A stretch of DNA of 64,000 nt from Leptospira yanagawae serovar Saopaulo str. Sao Paulo = ATCC 700523 (GTDB taxonomy: Bacteria > Spirochaetota > Leptospiria > Leptospirales > Leptospiraceae): the NCBI RefSeq assembly GCF_000332475.2, contig NZ_AOGX02000013.1, positions 1-64,000 of the forward strand, given 5' to 3'. Positions 18,245 through 28,514 of the stretch are shown here, piece by piece; positions within the stretch are counted from its first letter, which is position 1; every line of letters starts with the position of its first letter. Under the pieces are notes generated by a model. The model saw nothing but the letters and a program-made list of their open reading frames with translations, did not search any database and had not been told where the DNA came from. A program made the position numbers and the translations under genes.

Positions 18245-18280
18245 AAAATAGAGTGGTATCCCCACTCTATTTTTTTTTAT
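18245..18280 (+). terminator. Rho-independent terminator
   Basis: A perfect 12-bp stem AAAATAGAGTGG / CCACTCTATTTT with a five-base loop, followed by a run of T. It ends the porin-lipoprotein operon. The adenines on the left side allow it to work in both directions, and it touches the end of the convergent lipoprotein gene (18277). Confidence 0.85.
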
Positions 18281-18831
18281 TTTTCCTCTAAAACATCGGA
18301 TCCTTTTTCGTTTTGGTTCTTTTTGGAACTCTTCAACCAATTACCCCAACTAAAACCTTGTGCACGAACACTCTTTGGCTTAACTACGTTCACGGTACGA
18401 ACAAAATCACGTTTGAAAAAGATATAAATTTCTTCATCGGGTTCTGATCCAGGCTCATAAATAGAAATTGGCCTTGTATAAACCCAAACATCGCCATCTG
18501 CATTCCGAATCATTTGGTCTGGTTCTCCCAAATACCCTCTGACGAAAATTCGAGTTTGTTTGTAAATTTTCTCAAGCATTACCTCCCGAATTTTTAATCC
18601 ATTATAGCCTTCTTCCGTTAATTCTTCTCTTTGGGCACGGCGTTTCTCTTCTTCTGTCCTCAAATCATTTTCAGATTTTGATAGAAGTTGATTACATTTG
18701 GACTCGTCTTGAAAAGTCTCCATACAATTGTCAAACAAGGCTTGTTTGTTTTGGATGATTCGCTCTTCGGAAGATACACAATTGGAAAAAGAGAGAATTA
18801 ATAGGGAAGATAAAAAGATAGAAAGTTTCAT
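18277..18831 (-). CDS. Lipoprotein with BamE/SmpA-like C-terminal fold
   Basis: A 184-residue protein. The signal sequence ends in LSFSNC with Cys18 as the lipid-attachment site. Residues 45-75 are a charged helix rich in Glu and Arg. Residues 95-145 (YLGEPDQMIRN, then WVYTRP, then IYIFFKRDFV) follow the pattern of the BamE/SmpA fold: a GxPD turn, a W-Y strand and a final strand pair. This suggests a periplasmic lipoprotein that may act in outer-membrane assembly, but identity to BamE is not shown. It is monocistronic. Confidence 0.6.
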   Translation of the reverse strand: MKLSIFLSSLLILSFSNCVSSEERIIQNKQALFDNCMETFQDESKCNQLLSKSENDLRTEEEKRRAQREELTEEGYNGLKIREVMLEKIYKQTRIFVRGYLGEPDQMIRNADGDVWVYTRPISIYEPGSEPDEEIYIFFKRDFVRTVNVVKPKSVRAQGFSWGNWLKSSKKNQNEKGSDVLEEK

Positions 18832-19068
18832 TTTTCAATTTTATACCGAAAGACAAAATCTTCCAAGCAATATGTGGAATCTTTTTTAAAATATCGATTC
18901 GTATATTTCCAATACCTAACATAAAATTGATGAAAACTATTGGTAAAATTCCTTTGGTTAATTCAAAAGTTCCATTTGTCCAATTTTTCTAGATTGCGAA
19001 AATATTTATTGATCTAAGGATAAAATAAAATAATTTTAAATCGTCTACTCGCTTGGTTCAAACTTGCA

Positions 19069-21111
19069 ATGTCAAATTTACTTTCAAAATTTTCGATTCA
19101 ACTCAGGCTCATTTTACTTCCCGTACCCATTATTGTTACTTTAATCATCATTTTGCTGATTTTAGTACGTTCCCTGAATGAAACCATTGAATTTTCTGAA
19201 AAAGAACAAAAAGGAATACAAACATTAAAACCTATCTACATTACATTCCGGGAAGGTCTAAAACGTCTCAAAATTGGAGAAGAGAAAACGGAAAACTTAC
19301 TTCCCTTACTGCAAACGGTCAACGATCAGGTCATAAACTCAAAACTTCTAATCAGTGGTGATGTGGAACTTAAAAAATTAGAACCTTATATTAAAATGAC
19401 GACATTCTCAACTGAAAATTCTATGGAATTTTTATCCGACATACAAACCTTAGCATTGAAGATAGGTGATAATTCAAATTTAATTTTAGATCCTGAAGTC
19501 AATTCCTATTATCAAATGGATATTGTTTTATTTAAAGTTCCAGAAATATTCAAAAACATTTCCATTCTCAAAGGAATCATTAGAGAAGAATACAGAGGGG
19601 AAAGTGCGAAGAATCAATCATTTACCAATTCTAGTTTTACAAAAGCATTACTTGCTATAAACGTGATCGAATTAAATTGCAATGAAATCCGAAAATCCTA
19701 TACAAAATCGATTGAAGACCCTTCGCCATATGAATCTGAATTGAAAAAAGCAAAAACAGTAGCAGGAGACTCCTGTACTGATTACATAAACTCACTAAAA
19801 TCAATATTCATCGATTCAAAAATAAAACCTCCAACTCCTGAAGCTGTTTTTTCCACCATTCACAAAGGAACCTCGATAGCTGGCGTGATCCAAGACCAAT
19901 CTATTTCCATACTGGAAAATCTTGTCATCGACCGAATCAATTTACTCACACTAAAAAGGAATTTTAATATATCATTAACATTAATCGCAATATTTATATC
20001 TACGATCATTACTTTTTTCATTTTCAAAAGTATAAACAATCCACTGACAACTGTATTATCAAAAATAGATGAGCTTTCGAGCGGTGAAGCCGACCTCACT
20101 AAAGAACTACCAGATTTCGGAAACAATGAAATCGGAAAAATAACTTTATCTATCAATCATTTTCTAAACAATTTAAACCAAATTATGAATCAATTAAAGG
20201 CATCTGTCAGTGAATCAGAAAAGGTTTCGGCCAAATTAAAACAAGATGCGATTTCAGTATCAGATAATGCCACATCACTTGCATCTATTTCAGAAGAATC
20301 TGCTGCTTCACTTGAAGAATTAACAACTAGTTTCGAAATTATGTTCGAGTTTATAACCAATGAAACAAAAAACATTGTGACGATCACAGATGAAATGGAC
20401 ACGATCAAAACCTCGATCATCAATATAGAAAAAGCAATTATCGAATTAACCAACCTCTCTGAACAATCTACACAGCTCGCAAACTCCGGTAATGTATCGA
20501 TCCAAAATACGGATATTACAATGACAGACATTCGCTCTGTAACAAAAGAAATTACAGGAATTGTAGATTTGATTACTGAGATTTCAGAAAGAACCAATTT
20601 ACTTGCGTTAAATGCAAGTATTGAAGCAGCTCGAGCTGGAGAGGCCGGTATGGGTTTTGCAGTTGTCGCAGAGGAGATTTCAAAACTTGCAGACAAAACC
20701 CAATCATCAGTCAAAAGCATTAAAAAGTTAATTGAAAAAAGTCATTTAGTAGTCAATGCCGGATCTAACCACGTCATAGAAGCAGTGACATCATTAAGTG
20801 AAATTGTAAAACAATCCATTCGCATGAATGACGCCGTGAATCATTTAAAACAAGAAATGAAAACACAATCCAATAGCTTAATGAAGGTTACAAACGAAAT
20901 CACTGATTTGGAAGATATGGCAAAAACCATTGAATTCTCGAGCAAAGAACAAAAGAAAGCATCTGAAGATATGGTAAATACAATCAACACCCTATCGGGA
21001 AATGCACAAGAATTGGCGAACAACTCTGAAGATTTAAACCAAGTGAGTCAAAAAATAGGCGAAATTGCGACTAACATTGCGATGATAACCAATACATTTC
21101 GAACAAATTAA
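19069..21111 (+). CDS. Methyl-accepting chemotaxis protein
   Basis: A 680-residue chemoreceptor. A first membrane segment lies at about 14-34, a periplasmic helical sensing domain at 35-295, a second membrane segment at about 297-317 and a HAMP linker from about 318. The long coiled-coil signalling domain follows, with the conserved hairpin tip [17 protein letters not shown] at about 511-527, where CheA and CheW bind. The sensing domain resembles a large four-helix bundle; the ligand is unknown. The C-terminus lacks a CheR-binding pentapeptide. No other chemotaxis gene lies nearby. The gene begins with ATG 19069 and has a 240-base gap before it. Confidence 0.9.
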   Translation: MSNLLSKFSIQLRLILLPVPIIVTLIIILLILVRSLNETIEFSEKEQKGIQTLKPIYITFREGLKRLKIGEEKTENLLPLLQTVNDQVINSKLLISGDVELKKLEPYIKMTTFSTENSMEFLSDIQTLALKIGDNSNLILDPEVNSYYQMDIVLFKVPEIFKNISILKGIIREEYRGESAKNQSFTNSSFTKALLAINVIELNCNEIRKSYTKSIEDPSPYESELKKAKTVAGDSCTDYINSLKSIFIDSKIKPPTPEAVFSTIHKGTSIAGVIQDQSISILENLVIDRINLLTLKRNFNISLTLIAIFISTIITFFIFKSINNPLTTVLSKIDELSSGEADLTKELPDFGNNEIGKITLSINHFLNNLNQIMNQLKASVSESEKVSAKLKQDAISVSDNATSLASISEESAASLEELTTSFEIMFEFITNETKNIVTITDEMDTIKTSIINIEKAIIELTNLSEQSTQLANSGNVSIQNTDITMTDIRSVTKEITGIVDLITEISERTNLLALNASIEAARAGEAGMGFAVVAEEISKLADKTQSSVKSIKKLIEKSHLVVNAGSNHVIEAVTSLSEIVKQSIRMNDAVNHLKQEMKTQSNSLMKVTNEITDLEDMAKTIEFSSKEQKKASEDMVNTINTLSGNAQELANNSEDLNQVSQKIGEIATNIAMITNTFRTN

Positions 21112-21178
21112 TCAAGATAAACTCAATTTCATCGCCTAACACAATTAAAAAATATAAATAATTCAAATAAAACATTTG

Positions 21179-21205
21179 CCCAAACAGGAATCGTTTCCCT
21201 GTTTG
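21179..21205. other. Hairpin between chemoreceptor and peroxidase genes
   Basis: CCAAACAGG and CCTGTTTGG form a perfect 9-bp stem with a nine-base loop, six bases before the likely peroxidase start. No T run follows, so it is a weak terminator candidate for the chemoreceptor; it could also be an operator or a leader hairpin for the peroxidase gene. Confidence 0.45.
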
Positions 21206-21211
21206 GTCGTC

Positions 21212-22291
21212 ATGTGCTTCTCGTCTACAATTATCCCAAAACATTCTATTCATTTTCGTTCCATTATTATTTTCTCATTTATAATTACGACTGTATACAA
21301 TTGCCAAAATTTCAATTCGGAAGAAACCAATAAAAAGAATTCAGAATTGATACTATCAACTCAAATATTTTTGGATATGTCATATGCACTTTCGACTCAA
21401 GAGAAAGCAAAACTACAAATTGGTTTTTTACCAGACCAATCACCTGGGGCCGAAAATGATTCAAAAGAATTAATCCAATTAGGAAATAAAATATTCCGTG
21501 ATATAAATTTATCAGCAAATCGAATTCAAGCATGTATCACTTGTCATCCGTTAGATGGTAGGTCAGCAGGTATGGACAGGCAAAGTACATCTAGAGGTAC
21601 ATTTGGTCAACTTGGGAAGAGAAACACACCTACAATATTGAATATCGGATTTTCATCTGTACTATTTTGGGACGGAAGAAGAACAACTCTTTACGAACAA
21701 GCAATCGATCCTTTTGTGAACCCATTGGAAATGTCACTTCCTTCGGATACTGAATTAATAACTCGAATCCAAAATGACCCTAGTTACCAAAATCATTTTT
21801 CAAATACTTTTCCTAATGATCCAACTATTAATTTACATAAAGTACGACTTGCACTATCTGCTTTTCAAAGAAGTTTAGTTTCAAAATCTAAGTTTGACGA
21901 TTTTGTTAAGGGAGATATTTTATTATTGAACAAGCAAGAATTAGATGGTTTAAATTTATTCCTAGATTTAGGATGTAACAATTGTCATTCGGGATTTTCT
22001 TTCGGAGGGAACGGTTTTGCTAAACTTGAAGATGAAACGCTTTATAATCCAAATGATTTTGGTAAATATGAAGTCAGTGGAAACACAAACGACAGATTTG
22101 TTTTTAAAGTTCCAAGCCTTCGAAATGTTTTTCTCACTGGCCCATATTTCCATGACGGTAGTGTCTCATCGTTACGAGAAGTCATCATACGAATGAATTC
22201 GTACAAAAAGAACCAAACGATGGACAATTCTGAAATAGAAGCCTTAATTGCTTTTCTAAAAACTTTATCCGATCGCACAAAATCCAATTAA
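21212..22291 (+). CDS. Di-haem cytochrome c peroxidase (CcpA/MauG family)
   Basis: A 359-residue exported protein. The N-terminus is a signal peptide ending in TTVYNC, so it is probably lipid-anchored. Two haem c sites are visible: CITCH near residue 107 and CNNCH near residue 255. Between them, NTPTILNIGF and FWDGR are typical of this family, and FHDGSVSSLREV near the C-terminus matches the calcium/haem region. These enzymes reduce hydrogen peroxide in the periplasm with electrons from cytochromes. An earlier TTG start at 21176 would cross the hairpin. It is followed by the B12 leader. Confidence 0.8.
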   Translation: MCFSSTIIPKHSIHFRSIIIFSFIITTVYNCQNFNSEETNKKNSELILSTQIFLDMSYALSTQEKAKLQIGFLPDQSPGAENDSKELIQLGNKIFRDINLSANRIQACITCHPLDGRSAGMDRQSTSRGTFGQLGKRNTPTILNIGFSSVLFWDGRRTTLYEQAIDPFVNPLEMSLPSDTELITRIQNDPSYQNHFSNTFPNDPTINLHKVRLALSAFQRSLVSKSKFDDFVKGDILLLNKQELDGLNLFLDLGCNNCHSGFSFGGNGFAKLEDETLYNPNDFGKYEVSGNTNDRFVFKVPSLRNVFLTGPYFHDGSVSSLREVIIRMNSYKKNQTMDNSEIEALIAFLKTLSDRTKSN

Positions 22292-22324
22292 AATGATTGA
22301 CGCTAAAATTTAGTACGACAAATG

Positions 22325-22436
22325 TGACATTACCTTCAGGGAGGAAACAGGTGAAATTCCTGTGCTGACCCGCAACTGTGATACACCAAATGAATGTTAT
22401 GTTCATTTGGTGGTAAGCCAGATCTTCCCCGCAATG
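22325..22436 (+). ncRNA. Cobalamin (B12) riboswitch
   Basis: The conserved blocks of the cobalamin aptamer are present in order: GGGAGGAAACAGGTGAAATT, then CCTGTGCTGACCCGCAACTG, then TGATACACCAAATG paired with CATTTGGTGG as a variable stem, then AAGCCAGATCTTCCCCGC. The block order CGCAACTG followed by AGCCAGA (B12 box) is diagnostic. It lies in the 352-base gap upstream of two lipoprotein genes. In such riboswitches, bound adenosylcobalamin normally turns expression off. Confidence 0.9.
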
Positions 22437-22496
22437 TTTTCTCGTGGATTGGGAACTTTGCACACTTATATTCTTTTACACAACAAAGAATATAAA

Positions 22497-22636
22497 GGGG
22501 CCCCGAAGGCAAACTCGGGGCACCCGTATGGAAAATATACGAATTCTACCAACATTTTATGCTTACAGAGGCATATGTAATAGAATTCATTCTATCTATT
22601 TTCTTTTCGAGTTCCCCTAAATTTAAGATTTAGGAG
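22497..22636 (+). promoter_or_regulatory. Expression platform downstream of the B12 aptamer
   Basis: Three nested structures follow the aptamer: CCCCGA/TCGGGG at 22501-22520; GAATTCTA/TAGAATTC spanning about 22541-22588; and CCTAAAT/ATTTAGG at 22616-22634, whose right arm holds the AGG of the Shine-Dalgarno AGGAG before the ATG at 22644. None has a T run, so translational control by hiding the ribosome site is more likely than termination. Confidence 0.55.
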
Positions 22637-22643
22637 AATCTAA

Positions 22644-23225
22644 ATGAAAACCAAAATTAAACTAACGATTGTGATGTTATCTGCATTTGTTTTTGTATCA
22701 TGTGCAGATACTGGAAAAGTAGATAAATCAGTTGCGGATACAAATCTAACATTAGGTTTATTGAAAACTGCCGAAGCATCAGCAAAAGAAGCTGGTCAAA
22801 TTGAAATCAGAGGAACATTTTTACAAGCAAGTTGCTCGGCCGGAACATGTAATACTCCAGGATCTAATACAGTATCCATTCAATCCAATTTTGGAACGAC
22901 AACTGGATATCTATATGTTGATTATGTTAACGGAAGTGGAACCTCAACCTACAGAGTCAATGCTGAAATTGTTGAATTTAATAATGCAGATCGAGTGCTT
23001 TATTATAAACCAAAAAATAGTGCAAACATTTCAGCATTCATTTGGACGATTACGGCTGAAAATGAAATACTAATTTGCGATGTATTCAACGGCAAACCTA
23101 CGTTAGCGGAAACAAAAAACGATCTTAATTCAAGAAAAGCCTCTGGCACTGTTTATACAACGAATCCAAAGGCAGCAGGATGTAATGGATCCTTTGCTTT
23201 TAATTTCTTAACAAGAACATTTTAA
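22644..23225 (+). CDS. B12-riboswitch-controlled lipoprotein 1
   Basis: A 193-residue protein. The signal peptide ends in VFVSC with Cys20 as the lipid site. The mature part is rich in beta strands and includes paired cysteines in ASCSAGTCN, and further Cys near ICDVF and AGCNG, compatible with disulfides. No family is recognised. AGGAG lies seven bases before the ATG and can be buried in the leader hairpin. The riboswitch places it in cobalamin supply; a surface B12-binding role is inference. The second lipoprotein gene follows after 52 bases. Confidence 0.7.
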   Translation: MKTKIKLTIVMLSAFVFVSCADTGKVDKSVADTNLTLGLLKTAEASAKEAGQIEIRGTFLQASCSAGTCNTPGSNTVSIQSNFGTTTGYLYVDYVNGSGTSTYRVNAEIVEFNNADRVLYYKPKNSANISAFIWTITAENEILICDVFNGKPTLAETKNDLNSRKASGTVYTTNPKAAGCNGSFAFNFLTRTF

Positions 23226-23233
23226 TAATCAAA

Positions 23234-23265
23234 GTTTGCCTTTGTTCAGTTGGATAAAGGCAAAC
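23234..23265 (+). other. Hairpin between the two B12-controlled genes
   Basis: GTTTGCCTTT and AAAGGCAAAC form a perfect 10-bp stem around a 12-base loop, starting nine bases after the first stop codon and ending directly before the AGGAG of the second gene. It is well placed to stabilise the upstream message, to act as an RNase site, or to adjust translation of the second gene. Confidence 0.55.
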
Positions 23266-23277
23266 AGGAGAAAATAC

Positions 23278-24135
23278 GTGGAACGTTTCAATCATAAATT
23301 TAAAATCTTCATTTTTGTTTTGATATCTTTATTTATTCAATGCGGAGATAAAGAAAACAATAATGACTTAATTCTTACATTACTCGTGATGCCAAAAACT
23401 AGCGGATCGAATGTGGGGCCTTGTCCACCAGCGTCACTTCCAACGGAAATTCCTGTTGCTAATACAGTTGTAACTGCAAATTCCACTGTGAATGGATTTA
23501 ATAATTCCACAAAAGCAATCAATGGCATATGTGGGGGAGGAGAATTTTCTGGATCATTAGATGTTTACGCTTTAAACTTAACGGGAGTTGGAGCGACCCT
23601 CGTTCTATCTTGGGCAGGGAAAACAGTAAAGAATGTATCTGGGATTGATTTTATTGTATATGAAAATCCATTTCGAATTTCTGAATCAAGTGATCGATAT
23701 GCGTTTGATCCCATGGTTGTTCATGTATCATTTAATGGAACAGATTATTGTGGGTTTGATCTGAGTGGATTTAATCCAAGTGTGGTTGACAGTAATAAAA
23801 TTTCTTCATGGCCAGGATTTGCGGGCCTACGTCCTACCATTTATAATATGGCGACAAAACCATTTACCTTAGATGAATTATTTACAACAGTAAATAACGA
23901 TTTTTTGTTAGGTGGTGGTGATGGGTTTGATTTAAATGATTTAATTGTAGGTGGACCTGGTGCGAATTGTGATGCAGCAGCCCGAACTTTTATCCAAACA
24001 AATGGATTTAAATTCATTCGGCTGGTTTCAGCTTCCGCTGTTAACAATCCAAATACAGGTTCCGGTTATGTTTACCCACACTCTTATGACAATGGACCAG
24101 ACATTGATGGAGTTGTTGCGAAATCAGTGGAATAA
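23278..24135 (+). CDS. B12-riboswitch-controlled lipoprotein 2 (cell-surface-type beta protein)
   Basis: A 285-residue protein. GTG at 23278 is preferred because AGGAG lies seven bases upstream; the longer frame to 23236 runs through a hairpin. The signal peptide ends LFIQC with Cys22 as the lipid site. The mature part has a domain with SGSLDVYALN, VLSWAGKTV and DFIVYENPF, a pattern I associate with bacterial cell-surface proteins of B12 loci; this recall should be checked. An Asp/Gly-rich region, GGGDGFDLNDL (near 215), could bind calcium. It ends before a terminator. Likely an outer-membrane surface protein that helps capture cobalamin or a B12 carrier. Confidence 0.65.
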   Translation: MERFNHKFKIFIFVLISLFIQCGDKENNNDLILTLLVMPKTSGSNVGPCPPASLPTEIPVANTVVTANSTVNGFNNSTKAINGICGGGEFSGSLDVYALNLTGVGATLVLSWAGKTVKNVSGIDFIVYENPFRISESSDRYAFDPMVVHVSFNGTDYCGFDLSGFNPSVVDSNKISSWPGFAGLRPTIYNMATKPFTLDELFTTVNNDFLLGGGDGFDLNDLIVGGPGANCDAAARTFIQTNGFKFIRLVSASAVNNPNTGSGYVYPHSYDNGPDIDGVVAKSVE

Positions 24136-24258
24136 ATGCATCAATCAAAATTGATTCCATTCAGACAAATTCAATGATATTACGATAGGATTGTATTTTT
24201 ACTCAAACGAAGGATAGAGAAGTTGTAGATTTGATTTGATTGGCAACAAATTGTCTTT

Positions 24259-24312
24259 AATCCCAACTCGATTCTAACGAGTGACTTTCTCTTTGAAGAG
24301 TTGGGATTTTTC
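24259..24312 (+). terminator. Terminator hairpin after the B12-controlled operon
   Basis: An 11-bp perfect stem AATCCCAACTC / GAGTTGGGATT with a 28-base loop, followed by TTTTTC. It lies between convergent genes, the B12-controlled lipoprotein and secA. The same core stem, TCCCAACTC/GAGTTGGGA, occurs at 40087-40111. Confidence 0.6.
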
Positions 24313-24333
24313 GAGAATGGTAAGTTGAAAAAA

Positions 24334-27090
24334 TTATTTTTTCCTTCGACTTGACCTTCTTTCAGAACCACCACCAGAACTTGTTGTAGAAGAAACTTGT
24401 GGTTTTGTTTTGTTAGTTTTCACTTCATTTCCAAACATGTCCACTTCTGCTCTTTGTTCTTGGCCAATCTTTTTGTATTCTTTGGGAGAAGAATCGTTTT
24501 GGTTTTTGTCCGACTCGGTGACTTCAATTTTAAGTAAAAAGGAAACCACCTCGTTTTTCAGATTCTCAACCAACTGATCAAACATTTTAAATCCTTGGAG
24601 TTTGTATTCGATTAGTGGATTCTTTTCACCATAACCAACTGTCCAAATTCCTTCCTTAAGGTGGTCCATAGCATAAAGGTGTTCTTTCCATCGATGGTCT
24701 AAGATATCTAAAAATACATTTCTTTCAATGGATCTCCAAATATCTTCTCCAATTGATGTAACTTTATAATCATAAAGTTCCTTTACGAGTTTGGACACAA
24801 CTTCAAACACTTTTAACTGAGGATTAGATTCTTTTTTGAAATCTTTTACTTCAATTGTATGATTGATACCTAAACTTTGTAACCATTCGTTAAGAGAATC
24901 TAATTCCCAAGCATCAACATTATTCCCTTCGCAATATAATATAACTTGATTCTCTACAACTTCATCAAAGAAATCAACAATTGTTTTGGACATATTCCCT
25001 TTGTCCAAAAGTTCATTTCGGATTCCGTAAATATAAATCCTTTGTCGATTCATGACATCATCATACTCTAACAAATGTTTTCTGATATCAAAGTTATGGC
25101 CTTCTACTCTTTTTTGTGCCCTTGCAATAGCGTTTGAAACCATACTATGTTCCAACTCTTGGCCTTCTGGCATTTTTAAAGTGTCCATAATGCGAGCAAT
25201 TCGATCAGAACCAAATATTCTCATCAAATCATCTTGTAATGACAAATAGAATCTTGAAGACCCAGGATCTCCTTGGCGACCAGACCTTCCTCGTAATTGA
25301 TTATCAATCCGGCGGGATTCATGTCTTTCAGAACCAATGATGTGTAGCCCACCAGCACCAATGACAAAGTCATGATCTACTTTCCATTTCTTTGCATCGG
25401 ACAATATTTTGACGCACTCTTTTTTGATTGTGTCATTACGAACGTCTATAATTTTACTTTCTGCTTCATCAAACTTTTGTTTGATCAAACTTTCTCTAAA
25501 ACTATAAATTACTTCCAATTCTTCTTTGTTTTTGATACCTAATGAATCACATTTATCGTCCAACTTTTCTAAATCTTCCTTGTATTTCGGAGCACCACCA
25601 AGGACAATATCCGTTCCCCGTCCCGCCATGTTGGTTGCAATTGTAATCGCACCTGGTTTTCCCGCATTGGCAACGATTTCCGATTCACGTTCATGTTGTT
25701 TTGCATTTAATACGTTGTGTTGGATTCCATGTGAAAATAAAAGTTTAGAAAGCACCTCTGACTTCTCAATAGAAATGGTACCAACTAATACCGGTTGTTT
25801 GCGAGAAACTTTTTCTTGTATATCTTTGACAACTGCATCAAACTTCTCACGTTCCGTTTTGTAGACTCGGTCTGGCATATCCTGTCTTTGGATTTTTAAG
25901 TTGGAAGGAATCACAATTACATCTAAGTTATAGATTTTTTTGAATTCTTCTGCTTCCGTATCCGCAGTTCCCGTCATACCTGCCAATTTTTTATAAATAC
26001 GGAAATAGTTCTGAAACGTAATGGAGGCTAAAGTTTGAGATTCACGTGCGATGGGAACACCTTCTTTTGCCTCTAAAGCTTGATGAAGACCATCCGAATA
26101 TCGTCTACCTTTCATTAGGCGACCAGTAAACTCATCTACAATGATGACTTCTCCGTCTTGCACAACATAATCTTTATCTTTATAAAAGATTTTATGTGCT
26201 TTTAAGGCCTGTTGTACGTGGTGGACAAGCTCAATGTTCTCAGCATGGTATAAGTTTTCAACTTCCAATAACCTTTCTACATGGTGGACTCCGGCCTCCG
26301 ATAAAATCACATTTTTTGCTTTTTCATCGATCTCGTAGTCTTCCCCTTCAATTAACTTAGGGATGATTTTGTTTACCTTTAAGTATTTGTCAGTGGACTC
26401 TTCGGCAGGTCCTGAAATGATAAGTGGAGTTCTTGCTTCATCAATTAAGATAGAGTCAACTTCATCCACAATCGCAAAGTTATGTTGTCTTTGAACACGG
26501 TGTTCTTTATAACTCACCATGTTGTCGCGCAAATAATCAAAACCGAATTCATTATTGGTTCCATAAGTGATATCTGAGTTATAAGCTACTTTACGTTCCT
26601 CATGGTCCATATCGTGTTGGATGACTCCAACTGAAACTTTCAAAAACTCAAAAACGGGCCTCATCCAATTCGCATCCCGCTTCGCCAAATAGTCATTAAC
26701 AGTTACGACATGAACACCTTCTCCTGAAAGGGAATTCAAATAAATTGGAAGGGTTGAAGTTAATGTTTTCCCTTCACCTGTTTTCATCTCAGAAATATTC
26801 CCCCAATGTAAAGAAATACCTCCCATCATTTGCACGTCAAAATGACGCATCCCTAATGTGCGATAAGCAACTTCTCTCACAGTGGCAAACGCTTCCGGCA
26901 AAATATCATCTAACGTTTCGCCATTTGCCAATCTCTCTTTGAATTTTAGTGTTTGAGAGGAAAGTGTTTCATCGTCCATTGCTTTAATTGAAACTTCAAA
27001 TGAATTGATTGCTTCGACGATGGGATTAAGTCTTTTTAAGTCTCTTTCGTATTTACTACCGAATAATATGGTTAAGAATTTTTGAAACAT
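24334..27090 (-). CDS. secA: Preprotein translocase ATPase SecA
   Basis: A 918-residue motor that pushes unfolded proteins through SecYEG. Walker A is GEGKTLTS (105-112), Walker B is [10 protein letters not shown] (about 205), followed by [12 protein letters not shown]. The second helicase half contains [14 protein letters not shown] and the conserved [12 protein letters not shown]. The normal zinc-binding C-terminal tail (CxCxSGKxYKxCH) is missing; the end is a low-complexity Ser/Gly/Arg/Lys run. That tail binds SecB and lipids, so targeting may differ. It is the last gene of a three-gene unit, ten bases after the amidotransferase. Confidence 0.95.
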   Translation of the reverse strand: MFQKFLTILFGSKYERDLKRLNPIVEAINSFEVSIKAMDDETLSSQTLKFKERLANGETLDDILPEAFATVREVAYRTLGMRHFDVQMMGGISLHWGNISEMKTGEGKTLTSTLPIYLNSLSGEGVHVVTVNDYLAKRDANWMRPVFEFLKVSVGVIQHDMDHEERKVAYNSDITYGTNNEFGFDYLRDNMVSYKEHRVQRQHNFAIVDEVDSILIDEARTPLIISGPAEESTDKYLKVNKIIPKLIEGEDYEIDEKAKNVILSEAGVHHVERLLEVENLYHAENIELVHHVQQALKAHKIFYKDKDYVVQDGEVIIVDEFTGRLMKGRRYSDGLHQALEAKEGVPIARESQTLASITFQNYFRIYKKLAGMTGTADTEAEEFKKIYNLDVIVIPSNLKIQRQDMPDRVYKTEREKFDAVVKDIQEKVSRKQPVLVGTISIEKSEVLSKLLFSHGIQHNVLNAKQHERESEIVANAGKPGAITIATNMAGRGTDIVLGGAPKYKEDLEKLDDKCDSLGIKNKEELEVIYSFRESLIKQKFDEAESKIIDVRNDTIKKECVKILSDAKKWKVDHDFVIGAGGLHIIGSERHESRRIDNQLRGRSGRQGDPGSSRFYLSLQDDLMRIFGSDRIARIMDTLKMPEGQELEHSMVSNAIARAQKRVEGHNFDIRKHLLEYDDVMNRQRIYIYGIRNELLDKGNMSKTIVDFFDEVVENQVILYCEGNNVDAWELDSLNEWLQSLGINHTIEVKDFKKESNPQLKVFEVVSKLVKELYDYKVTSIGEDIWRSIERNVFLDILDHRWKEHLYAMDHLKEGIWTVGYGEKNPLIEYKLQGFKMFDQLVENLKNEVVSFLLKIEVTESDKNQNDSSPKEYKKIGQEQRAEVDMFGNEVKTNKTKPQVSSTTSSGGGSERRSSRRKK

Positions 27091-27100
27091 GTTTTGTCCG

Positions 27101-27790
27101 TTATAAATTTATAATATTTCGAAATATGATTTTTGCACTTTCTTCCATTGTTTTCTGTTTGGATTCCAATTCTGAAAAATCGCCGTTTCCTTTTGCGATA
27201 AATTCTTTATGTACATTTTGCCAAACATGTAACATACCTAGTGCAGGTTCCAAATGTGTTTGAAATGCAAATATTTTGTTTTTGTAAGAAAACATTTGGT
27301 TAGCATAGAAATCACTGGCTAATAAGTGTTCTGCGCCAACTGGAATATCAAAAATATCTTCATGTAAATGGAATGCTAACAAAGATTCTCCATTTAACCC
27401 CGAAAAAATGGGGTGTTCAGGTTTTAAAATGTGTAAGTCTGAGAATCCGGTTTCTGGCCCCTTTGTTCCAGGCCTAACATTGGCACCTAATGCTCGTGCA
27501 ATGATCTGAGAACCCAAACAGACTCCTATCAACTTTCTGTTTGGCATTACTGCTACATTTTCGACTATCTCATAGTATGGCTTGAAAAAATCTTGTTTGT
27601 CTGGATCAGCAACAGACTGCGGTCCACCTAACATAACAATCAAATCAAAATTCAAATGGATCTCGGGCATCAAGTGCACACGTGAATCATATGCATTGCG
27701 ATAACTGATTCGATATCCTTTTTCTCGTAAAATAGGTTCTAAAATCCCTGGACCTTCACAGTCAATGAAACGGATAAACACTGCTCTCAT
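27101..27790 (-). CDS. Class I glutamine amidotransferase-like protein
   Basis: A 229-residue single-domain protein. The catalytic triad of class I amidotransferases is present: C91 in GVCLGSQ, H179 in FQTHLE and E181. The GGP oxyanion strand appears as MLGGPQSV (53-60). It has no synthetase domain, so it either works with a separate synthase or acts on another substrate, for example a gamma-glutamyl compound. It overlaps the upstream thioredoxin-like gene by four bases and lies ten bases before secA. The location does not explain the substrate. Confidence 0.75.
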   Translation of the reverse strand: MRAVFIRFIDCEGPGILEPILREKGYRISYRNAYDSRVHLMPEIHLNFDLIVMLGGPQSVADPDKQDFFKPYYEIVENVAVMPNRKLIGVCLGSQIIARALGANVRPGTKGPETGFSDLHILKPEHPIFSGLNGESLLAFHLHEDIFDIPVGAEHLLASDFYANQMFSYKNKIFAFQTHLEPALGMLHVWQNVHKEFIAKGNGDFSELESKQKTMEESAKIIFRNIINL

Positions 27791-28377
27791 ATCGATTCCA
27801 TACCAAATTGATAACGAAAGAAATTAAATTTAGGATCTTTTTCGATTGTTTCTTTGTTTGTAAGCTCAGAAATCGAACCTAAAAAATTATAATACAAACG
27901 GAGTGGTTTTGTCTCAAAAAGCAATGTTTCAGGTGTTCCTGTGACTAAACCACCTTCTTTCACACGGAACGGTTTTTTCATGAACACGATAGGAACTTGT
28001 ATGTTTCGATTTTTAATCTCTACATTCATTCTTTCCTTTGCCAACTGCAAAACTTGATCAAACGGAAGTTCGTCGGTAACATCAGGAACAATTTGATAGG
28101 GGTCCACTACCATAAACAATGCTTTCTCTGGAAACTTGTTTTGGATTTCTACATGGAGTAAGTTCAAAGCTGGAATTTCTTTCCAACAAGGCACACAATC
28201 TGGTGAATACACATTTAAGGCAATTTGGTCTTTTTCCAGTTTGGCGAAGGAAATTTCTTCGCCAGATGCCGAAACTCCGATCAAGTTGGCCTCTCCAAAA
28301 TAAGAGGATTTCGCCGGGGCGCAACTAATGAGACATAAACTAACAAATAGAATGAGGGAGGCTTTCATAAATCCCAT
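27787..28377 (-). CDS. TlpA-like thioredoxin-fold lipoprotein
   Basis: A 196-residue protein with a signal sequence ending CLISC (Cys19, lipid site). The mature part has a thioredoxin-type active site, DCVPCWKE, with C61 and C64, in the pattern of TlpA/ResA proteins that reduce disulfides outside the cytoplasm. The conserved cis-proline is present as QVPIVF. An alternative ATG three codons later is possible. It overlaps the next gene by four bases and begins the amidotransferase-secA unit. The protein probably keeps cysteines of periplasmic partners reduced. Confidence 0.7.
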   Translation of the reverse strand: MGFMKASLILFVSLCLISCAPAKSSYFGEANLIGVSASGEEISFAKLEKDQIALNVYSPDCVPCWKEIPALNLLHVEIQNKFPEKALFMVVDPYQIVPDVTDELPFDQVLQLAKERMNVEIKNRNIQVPIVFMKKPFRVKEGGLVTGTPETLLFETKPLRLYYNFLGSISELTNKETIEKDPKFNFFRYQFGMESI

Positions 28378-28514
28378 AAATTGGACGGTCCATCCCCATG
28401 GTTTGGACTAGGAGAACGTCTGTAAAGTCCGTTTTCGAACTTTCCCTTGACATCTGACCCCCGTACCCCAATCTGGTCTAACGTTCCACTCACTTCCCCA
28501 GGAATTTATAAAAA

